From: Verrucomicrobiota bacterium
GTDB taxonomy: Bacteria > Verrucomicrobiota > Verrucomicrobiia > Limisphaerales > JADLHS01
Direction of reading: 5' to 3'
Length of the DNA: 7,937 bases
Assembly (NCBI GenBank): GCA_004297495.1
Contig: SCTL01000868.1
Span: forward strand, 1 to 7,937
The position numbers were made by a program, and so were the translations under genes. A model generated the notes under the pieces. That model had not been told where the DNA came from. It worked only from the letters and a program-made list of their open reading frames with translations, and searched no databases. Shown in pieces: positions 1 to 5,638 of this stretch. The number at the start of each line of letters is the position of its first letter. Within the stretch, counting starts at the first letter, position 1.

Positions 1-699
1 GTGCCCGAGTCGCTTTGGAATCAGGTCAACCAGATCATCGAAGAACAGTTGAAGGGCTGGAAAAAACCGGGCCGTCTCCCCGTGCAGGTGTTCGGTAACC
101 TTGCCCACTGCGCCTGCGGTCACAAGATGTATGTCCGCTCCAACTCTCCCAAATACGTGTGCCGGGAGTGCCATAACAAGATTCCGATTGTGGACTTGGA
201 AGCCATCTTCCAACAGGAAATGAAAGGCTTCTTCGCAGAGCCTGAACGCATCGCGGAGCACCTGCAATCCGCCACCAAGAACCTGTCCGAGAAGGAAACC
301 TTGCTGGCCGCGCATGAACGTGAGATTCAGAAGGTGCGCGATGACATGACACGGACGCATAAGCTGTATCTTGAAGAACAAATCACCGCGCAAGGCTTCG
401 GCCAGTTTTACAAGCCTGCCGAGGCCCGACTGAACCAGTTGGTTGCCGAACTGCCGAAGCTCCAGGCTGAGGTCGATTTCCTGCGGGTGAACAACCTGTC
501 CGCCGATGAAGTGCTCTCGGAAGCCCACGCCTTGTATGCCCGCTGGCCCAAACTACCCACCGAGGACAAGCGTAAGATCGCCGAGAGCATCATCGACAAG
601 ATCGTCATCGGCGACCGCGAGATTGACATAAACTTCTCGTGTCTCCCATCTTCTGAACAAATGACAAAATCCCAACAGCAGTTGAGAGGGCCGGGGTGA
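1..699 (+). CDS. Large serine recombinase, C-terminal part (5' end outside window)
   Basis: This is the C-terminal part of a large serine recombinase, the type that integrates, excises or inverts DNA through a serine-DNA intermediate. The frame is open from the first base, so the GTG at position 1 is probably an internal codon. The resolvase catalytic domain and most of the DNA-binding recombinase domain lie upstream. In visible numbering, residues 1-20 look like the end of the recombinase domain. Residues 37-57 form a zinc ribbon (CxCG then CxxC; Cys37, Cys39, Cys54, Cys57). Residues about 85-165 are rich in charged heptads and should form the coiled coil that controls synapsis and directionality in this family. 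The ending INFSCLPSSEQMTKSQQ matches the usual family terminus. The last few residues (LRGPG) and the TGA stop lie in a repeat shared with the neighbouring DNA, so the native end may be altered. Family call is strong; the element type is unknown. Confidence 0.9.
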   Translation: MPESLWNQVNQIIEEQLKGWKKPGRLPVQVFGNLAHCACGHKMYVRSNSPKYVCRECHNKIPIVDLEAIFQQEMKGFFAEPERIAEHLQSATKNLSEKETLLAAHEREIQKVRDDMTRTHKLYLEEQITAQGFGQFYKPAEARLNQLVAELPKLQAEVDFLRVNNLSADEVLSEAHALYARWPKLPTEDKRKIAESIIDKIVIGDREIDINFSCLPSSEQMTKSQQQLRGPG

Positions 700-3121
700 G
701 GGAGAGCGCTCCGCCTTTCCACGCGATCTCCACTTCGCATCGCGCCGCCGCGGCCGCCAGAATTTCCACGCGCGGCCCGGCGGGCGAGTTGGTGAACCAC
801 TCAAACTTCGCGGCTTCCCCGTTCACCGTTACGCTTCCAATCTGTTCCCGCAACGCCGCGACTTGCAGCCGCAACTTCATCGGCGTGGAAAACTTTTGCT
901 CCACCACAAACGTCTCGCGCGTTCCGTCTCGCTTGAAACTGAAATTCAAATCCGGATGCTTGATGCTCGCGTGATTCCATTCCGCTGGGAAGCCAGGCCG
1001 AATCGTCAACTCGCCCGCCAGCGCGTCGGGTTTGATTCCAAACAATCCCTCGATCAACGCCCGCGAAGTCGCGCCGCAACCGTCGGCGAAGTCGCGCTGC
1101 GATTCGTGACGATACGCGTCGAACTGCGTGCACATGCCGACGTTGCCCGGGCAAAGCCCTAGAAACATGCTGTCGAGCAGCGCGCCCTTGAAGAGCGGGA
1201 ACGCCAGTTCGCGACGATTCGCCTGCCAGCACGCGAGCGCCGTGTGCGTGGCCTCGGCCATCACGACGTTGTTCACGCTCCACGCATAAGGCATCCAACT
1301 CGAAGTCGGGATGGTGAAACATTCTTCATTTCGGATTTCGGATTTCGGATTTCGGATTTCAAAATGCGCCACCTCCGTCTCCACCCAGCGCGTCATCTGC
1401 CACGCTTCCTGCGGCGTCGGCACTTCGGAATCAATCGTGTGATAAAACGTCCACGCCGCCGCGTTCGGATGCACGAGTTGCAACCCGAGCCAGTCCTTGT
1501 ATTCGGCAAACCAGCCCCGCTCCGGCAGCCACAACTCGTGCCGCATCGCCGTCGCGATCAACTTCGCCTCGCGCTCGTACGGCGTCGCGTTCTTGCCAAT
1601 CCACTTCGCGACCCGCGCCGCCATCTGGTTGTGATACGCATTGTAAGCCGACGCGTAACTTGCGCCGCCGCCGTTGTAAGCCACGTCATCGCTCGCCCAG
1701 AAAGAACAGTAGCCCTCGTAGAGCGGTAATTTTTCTGTTCCAAACTCGCGACGAAACAATCTTCGCTCCCACGCCAGATGCCGTTCGATCACGGGCCACA
1801 TCTGCTTCGCGAACTCCAGATCACCGGTCCACAACAGATGACGGAACAACGCATCCATCGCCACGAGATTCATGTCGTAATGATTCTTCGAGAGATTGCC
1901 ATTGCTGTGCAGCGCGTTTTCATTGCGCGAAAGATTCGCCGATTCCTCGGGCACGGGAATCTTGTCGGGAATCGAATCGGTGTTCTGCTGCTTCGCGTAG
2001 CCTTCGAGATGTTGCCGCGTGCGCTCATGCCAACCGAGCGCATCGCCCGCGTAAGCGCCGCGCCAACCGAGCAGCCGCTGCCGCCACGCCACCGCGCCGT
2101 GCATGAAACTTTTCTGCTGCGCGTCCCACACTCCGTCCGCCGCCACGTTCAACGCCGCCGCCGCCGCGTTGATGAATTCATCGGGCGTCTCGACGAACAC
2201 GCGCTCGGCAATCACGCGGCGATGCGATTCGGCGGCAGAAAAAGTTTTTACTAATTCGCCTTCGCGCAAAGTGGGCGTCTCCGTGTTCACCGGTTGCAGC
2301 GCGAGATAAACGGGTTCGTTCTCTCTCAACACGATTCGCCCCACGACGACTGGCAGCTCATTCGTCAAACCGACAGTCGCGAACAGTTCAGCCGCGTTCG
2401 TCCATTTGCCGGCGTTACCAATCGCGTGCACTGCCCCGCGCGAACTGACGCCGGCGATTTTCGCCGACTTGCTGGTCAGAACAAACGCGTTGGCTGCGAG
2501 GTAAAACTCGTTTCCCTTGCACTGCTCCGGTCGAAGCTGAAAGAACTCGCTCACTGGTTCGCGCTCGCAGCCGATGTCGCCGCCGCGCCGGCCTTTCATC
2601 CCGTTCGCGCCGCCAAAAGCCCAAAGCAATTCAACGCGCTGACTGTTGCCACGAAGTTCCGCGACGACGATCACTCCTTGCGACTCGCTCAAAGGCAACA
2701 CATCAGCAACCAGAATGTTTTTGCCCAAGATGGAATCGCGAATTTCGTATTTCAACAAGCCGGGCCGATAGCGTGTCACAACTTGCTCCGCGTCATTCAG
2801 CCATTTCACACCGGCGGGAGTCTTGATTCCGAAACGCAAGTTGCCGCCGCGACCGGGCAGGTAGAGCGAGAACTCTGGTTTATCGCCGCCATCCACGCGA
2901 AACGCGGAGTTCAGGCAATAAAGCGGGCGATTGAAATACTCCGCGCCGTTCGTGGTGACGAAATCGCGGCCCTCCGGAAAGTAGCGCAATGGTCGCTCAG
3001 TCTTGCCGAGGAAATTACCGCTGAGACTCTGCATCCGCTCCGGTGGTTCGGCGTCCGGCACTTGGGCCAAGACAGCCCGAGCGCAGAGCAGCGCGCAGAT
3101 CAATGGGAGCGAGATTCGCAT
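605..3121 (-). CDS. Secreted DUF4450-like protein, probable six-hairpin glycosidase
   Basis: This is a large exported protein (838 aa from ATG 3121) that I recognise, from memory, as DUF4450-like. Residues 1-19 form a signal peptide with a likely cut after AVLA. A beta-rich N-terminal region (about 40-300) carries RPLRYFPEG and FNRPLYCLNSAFRVDGGDKP then a Gly-rich YLPGRGGNLRFG, which suggest a glycan-binding fold. Residues about 310-700 are helical and rich in aromatics and acids (NHYDMNLVAMDALF, CSFWASDDVAYNGGG), like an (alpha/alpha)6 glycosidase domain. Residues 700-800 look like a C-terminal beta domain. A TTG at 3133 overlapping the upstream TGA is the alternative start, but ATG 3121 leaves a cleaner signal peptide and lies 8 nt after that stop. 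Two oddities are seen: an EIRNPKSEIRN insertion at about 587-599 made by a DNA repeat, and a C-terminus after WKGG (about 801-804) that runs into a truncated repeat and then 25 residues antisense to the recombinase gene. It is last in the GH2 operon. Activity is inferred; catalytic residues cannot be assigned. Confidence 0.8.
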   Translation of the reverse strand: MRISLPLICALLCARAVLAQVPDAEPPERMQSLSGNFLGKTERPLRYFPEGRDFVTTNGAEYFNRPLYCLNSAFRVDGGDKPEFSLYLPGRGGNLRFGIKTPAGVKWLNDAEQVVTRYRPGLLKYEIRDSILGKNILVADVLPLSESQGVIVVAELRGNSQRVELLWAFGGANGMKGRRGGDIGCEREPVSEFFQLRPEQCKGNEFYLAANAFVLTSKSAKIAGVSSRGAVHAIGNAGKWTNAAELFATVGLTNELPVVVGRIVLRENEPVYLALQPVNTETPTLREGELVKTFSAAESHRRVIAERVFVETPDEFINAAAAALNVAADGVWDAQQKSFMHGAVAWRQRLLGWRGAYAGDALGWHERTRQHLEGYAKQQNTDSIPDKIPVPEESANLSRNENALHSNGNLSKNHYDMNLVAMDALFRHLLWTGDLEFAKQMWPVIERHLAWERRLFRREFGTEKLPLYEGYCSFWASDDVAYNGGGASYASAYNAYHNQMAARVAKWIGKNATPYEREAKLIATAMRHELWLPERGWFAEYKDWLGLQLVHPNAAAWTFYHTIDSEVPTPQEAWQMTRWVETEVAHFEIRNPKSEIRNEECFTIPTSSWMPYAWSVNNVVMAEATHTALACWQANRRELAFPLFKGALLDSMFLGLCPGNVGMCTQFDAYRHESQRDFADGCGATSRALIEGLFGIKPDALAGELTIRPGFPAEWNHASIKHPDLNFSFKRDGTRETFVVEQKFSTPMKLRLQVAALREQIGSVTVNGEAAKFEWFTNSPAGPRVEILAAAAARCEVEIAWKGGALSLTPALSTAVGILSFVQKMGDTRSLCQSRGRR
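676..690. other. Putative recombination junction between mobile element and glycan operon
   Basis: Conserved serine recombinase C-terminal coding sequence ends near 676, and repeat sequence shared with the chromosome-like side begins at 684. The change-over must therefore be within a few bases of 680. I infer an attachment-site product (attL or attR) or another recombination or rearrangement breakpoint. No second attachment site is in the window to confirm the core bases, and an assembly chimera would look the same. Confidence 0.4.
684..702. repeat. Half copy of the palindromic repeat, cut at the recombinase junction
   Basis: The plus strand reads gagagggccggggtgaggg. This matches one arm of the complete palindrome at 5525-5586 (gagagggacggggtgagggg, read on the minus strand there). 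The opposite arm is missing: sequence to the left is recombinase coding sequence instead. On the minus strand, the DNA entering the repeat encodes GGALSLTPALS, a hallmark translation of this repeat in Verrucomicrobia as I recall it. The recombinase stop TGA (697-699) lies inside it. Confidence 0.75.
1331..1360. repeat. Heptamer tandem repeat (tcggatt, about 4.3 units) inside the DUF4450-like gene
   Basis: Four perfect copies of the 7-bp unit tcggatt (1331-1358) plus two further bases of a fifth. On the minus strand it is translated in frame as EIRNPKSEIRN within the DUF4450-like protein. Since 7 is not a multiple of 3, only steps of three units keep the frame. Similar heptamer runs are, from memory, common between genes in Verrucomicrobia and relatives. 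Here the run lies within a coding sequence, just before the conserved stretch CFTIPTSSWMPY. Confidence 0.9.
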
Positions 3122-3129
3122 GACAGAAT

Positions 3130-5637
3130 TCAACGAGCCGGCGACGCCTCAATCACAACCGACGCGCCCGCCAAGTCCGGCGCGCTTGCTGCGATTGTGA
3201 TTTCACCAGAAGCCGAGGTCGCTTTCACGAGTACCTGACATCGACCGGCATAAGCACGACGCTCATTTGCTTGAAACGGTTCATGACTCGAATTGTCCGC
3301 GCTGTCAACGGCAGCGATCACGCTCGGTCCGGTGAGCTCGAACGAAATCAGATCGTTCGCGCGCGGAACGACCACGCCGTTTTCATCCACCACGGTCGCG
3401 TTGACGAAGGCGACTTCATCCCACGCCGGCGAAAGTTTCGGGCGGTCAGTCGTGAGAATTATTTTCGCCGCCTTGCCGGCGGTGCGGAGTTCGTCGGTGG
3501 CAATCACCTTATCTTTGTTTCTCGCCACGGCTTTCAGGGTGCCGGGTTCATAGCTCACTTTCCACACGCGCGGTGTGGCGTCGCGATTGATCGGTTTTGC
3601 GCCGAGCGATTTGCCGTTCAGGAACAGCTCGACCTCCTCGCAGTTGGAATACGCGTGGACACTCTCGTCGTGCGACGCGGGATTGCGCGGCGTCCAGTCG
3701 GCGAACTCCACCTGCGTGTGCAACTCCGCGCCGCCGTAGCCGGGGTCGGTCGGCATCTTGTCATCGGGCGCGACGCGGCGGACGATGCGCACCATCGGCG
3801 CCTCGCTCCACCAGCTTTGCCGCTCGAACGCCCTCGGTTTCACCTCGCCGGTGCGGTCGAGCAAGCCGGACGCGTGCGCAACCAACGGCCATGAGCGCGT
3901 CTCGCCGAGATAATCCACGCCCGTCCAGAGAAATTGTCCGGCGTGCGAAGGATGGTCGCGGAGATTCAGCCACGTCTCGCGGTCGTGCCGCTGCTCCGTG
4001 CCGATGATCTTGCGCGAGGGCTTGGCGCGTTGCGCGGCGAGCAGTTCGTTGTCGCGATAATTCGTGCCGACGACATCGAGCAAGTCCGCGAGGCCGTTGT
4101 CGTAATCGTGGCTCACGTTCGGGCGAAACAACGCCTGCGTCACCGGTCGCGTGGGATCGTTCTCGTGACAAACTTCGACGAGCCCGCGCGCGATGGGAAT
4201 TGCGATGTCCGGTTTCGGCGTGTCATGAATTTCGTTGCCGATGCTGTAAAGAATCACGCTCGGATGATTACGGTCACGTCGAACCGTGTCCGCCGCGTCG
4301 CGCTTGGACCATTCCTCGAAATAGAGATGATAGTCGTGCGGATTCTTGCCGACCGTCCAGCAGTCGAAGAATTCATCCATCACGAGAAAGCCCAGGCGGT
4401 CGCACAGATCGAGAAAATCCGGCGCCGGTGGATTGTGCGCGGTGCGGATGGCGTTCACGCCGAGCGAGCGCAAAGTTTTGAGACGATCTTCCCAGATGCC
4501 GAGCGGCACCGCCGCGCCGAACGCGCCGCCGTCGTGGTGCAGACAGACACCGTAGAGCTTGAAGTTTTTCCCGTTCAGCGAAAAGCCAGTGGCGCTCTTG
4601 AATTCGGCTACGCGAATTCCGAACCAGGTAGTTTGCTCGTCAATTGACTGGCCATTAACAAGAATCCGACTGACAACGCTGTAAAGCTTTGGCGATTCGA
4701 TGCTCCAGAGCTGCGGTTTTTCGATCAACAGGCCGATTTCGGAATACACCCGCGAATCAATCGTGAAATCGGTGGTGATGTCACGCTGGGCTATTCCAGC
4801 CGGGTCAAGCACTTGGAGGCGAAGTTGAATCTTGGCTTCCGTTCCCGAGTCATTCGTGATGGAGGTTTTAAATTGCATCTTTGCTTCCGAAGCATTGGCC
4901 TCAAGCGTTTTGACGAACACGCCCCACTGCGGAATGTGAATTGGATCTTTGATCACTAATCGCACGTGCCGGTAAAGCCCCGCGCCAGAATACCAACGCG
5001 ACGCCGGTTGCGCCGAGGTGTCCGCGCGCACGGCCAGCACGTTCGGCTTCTTCTCGCCGAATGTGACGTGCTCGGTGAGGTCATAGCCAAAACTCACGTA
5101 GCCATTCGGACGTTTGCCTAGCGAAACGCCGTTGATCCACACCTCGCTGTTCTGCATCACGCCATCGAACTCGATGTAAACCCGCTTCCCTTTTTGCTCC
5201 GTCGGCAAGGTGAAATGCTTGCGATACCAACCCACGCCGCTCGGTGCCCACCCGCCCGCGCCGCCGGTCTTGTTCGTCTTGGCGAACGGGCCTTCGATGC
5301 TCCAATCATGCGGCACGTCGAGCTTGCGCCATTGCGAATCGTCGAACGCGGTTTGCTCCGCGCCCGGCGCGTCGGCTTTCAGAAAGCGCCAGTCGGCATC
5401 AAACGAAATGGTGACTCGCGCGCTGGCCGTCGCGCTCACGACACCGCAAAGCACAGTCACCAACAAAGAAAGTTTAAGGAGGCGGAGGGAACTGGAGTGT
5501 TTGCCAGTGTGAGATTCCGGGAAGCCCCTCACCCCGTCCCTCTCCCCATCGGATGGGGAGAGGGTGGCCGAAGGCCGGGTGAGGGGTTTTTCCTCATTTG
5601 CGCGCGAATGGATTCTGGGAACCGCTCTGGTGTTCAT
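3130..5637 (-). CDS. GH2 family glycosidase (beta-galactosidase type), secreted
   Basis: This is a GH2 retaining exo-glycosidase, most like beta-galactosidases. Numbering from ATG 5637 (835 aa), residues 51-73 are a signal peptide core ending ASA, so export is likely. The GH2 sugar-binding jelly roll is about 78-230 (VPHDWSIEGPF, GVGWYRKHF), the Ig-like domain about 235-345, and the TIM barrel about 346-610. In the barrel, Glu469 in SIGNE (codon 4231-4233) is the expected acid/base and Glu548 in IIGTE (codon 3994-3996) the expected nucleophile. RTAHNPP and GQFLWTGVDYLGE are conserved barrel segments. Residues about 640-720 (EEVELFLNGKSLG) resemble DUF4982, and 725-835 a GH2 C-terminal Ig-like domain. 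The start is uncertain: residues 17-39 are encoded by a palindromic repeat and make an unnaturally long n-region. GTG 5532 (800 aa) has a better Shine-Dalgarno and gives a more normal signal peptide. It lies between another GH2 gene and the DUF4450-like gene. Substrate is not determined. Confidence 0.93.
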   Translation of the reverse strand: MNTRAVPRIHSRANEEKPLTRPSATLSPSDGERDGVRGFPESHTGKHSSSLRLLKLSLLVTVLCGVVSATASARVTISFDADWRFLKADAPGAEQTAFDDSQWRKLDVPHDWSIEGPFAKTNKTGGAGGWAPSGVGWYRKHFTLPTEQKGKRVYIEFDGVMQNSEVWINGVSLGKRPNGYVSFGYDLTEHVTFGEKKPNVLAVRADTSAQPASRWYSGAGLYRHVRLVIKDPIHIPQWGVFVKTLEANASEAKMQFKTSITNDSGTEAKIQLRLQVLDPAGIAQRDITTDFTIDSRVYSEIGLLIEKPQLWSIESPKLYSVVSRILVNGQSIDEQTTWFGIRVAEFKSATGFSLNGKNFKLYGVCLHHDGGAFGAAVPLGIWEDRLKTLRSLGVNAIRTAHNPPAPDFLDLCDRLGFLVMDEFFDCWTVGKNPHDYHLYFEEWSKRDAADTVRRDRNHPSVILYSIGNEIHDTPKPDIAIPIARGLVEVCHENDPTRPVTQALFRPNVSHDYDNGLADLLDVVGTNYRDNELLAAQRAKPSRKIIGTEQRHDRETWLNLRDHPSHAGQFLWTGVDYLGETRSWPLVAHASGLLDRTGEVKPRAFERQSWWSEAPMVRIVRRVAPDDKMPTDPGYGGAELHTQVEFADWTPRNPASHDESVHAYSNCEEVELFLNGKSLGAKPINRDATPRVWKVSYEPGTLKAVARNKDKVIATDELRTAGKAAKIILTTDRPKLSPAWDEVAFVNATVVDENGVVVPRANDLISFELTGPSVIAAVDSADNSSHEPFQANERRAYAGRCQVLVKATSASGEITIAASAPDLAGASVVIEASPAR
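5525..5586. repeat. Complete palindromic repeat with three stems, in the 5' region of the second GH2 gene
   Basis: Outer arms 5525-5534 (cccctcaccc) and 5577-5586 (gggtgagggg) are perfect complements. Inside them a 13-bp stem is formed by 5538-5550 (ccctctccccatc) and 5552-5564 (gatggggagaggg) around one base. A small hairpin, ggcc-gaa-ggcc, sits at 5566-5576. The whole can fold as a multi-branched stem in DNA or RNA. Five T residues follow at 5587-5591 on the plus strand, so it resembles a terminator in that direction, although no plus-strand gene needs one. On the minus strand it is transcribed within the operon and translated if ATG 5637 is used. Confidence 0.92.
5530..5547 (-). promoter_or_regulatory. 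Repeat-borne Shine-Dalgarno and alternative GTG start for the second GH2 gene
   Basis: Read on the minus strand, ggggagaggg (5547-5538) is followed after 5 nt (acggg) by GTG at 5532-5530, in frame with the GH2 protein. Starting here gives 15 residues before the hydrophobic signal core, against 50 from ATG 5637. The bases before ATG 5637 (cccaattgac) show no Shine-Dalgarno. Both the purine-rich tract and the GTG belong to the palindromic repeat and could be hidden in its stem. This is an inference from spacing; no expression evidence exists in the sequence. Confidence 0.4.
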
Positions 5638-5638
5638 G

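Noticed and set aside
672..684. Small dyad caac-agca-gttg as an attachment-site core
   Set aside because: Arms of only four bases are too weak, and it lies in codons for the recombinase C-terminus.
2294..3238. Plus-strand open frame (314 codons) across the DUF4450-like gene start
   Set aside because: No domain, signal or ribosome-binding support, and it is antisense to the signal peptide and N-terminus of a better-supported gene.
5525..5591. Rho-independent terminator on the plus strand (stem plus five T)
   Set aside because: No plus-strand gene ends there. The structure is better explained as a dispersed palindromic repeat, with the T run incidental.
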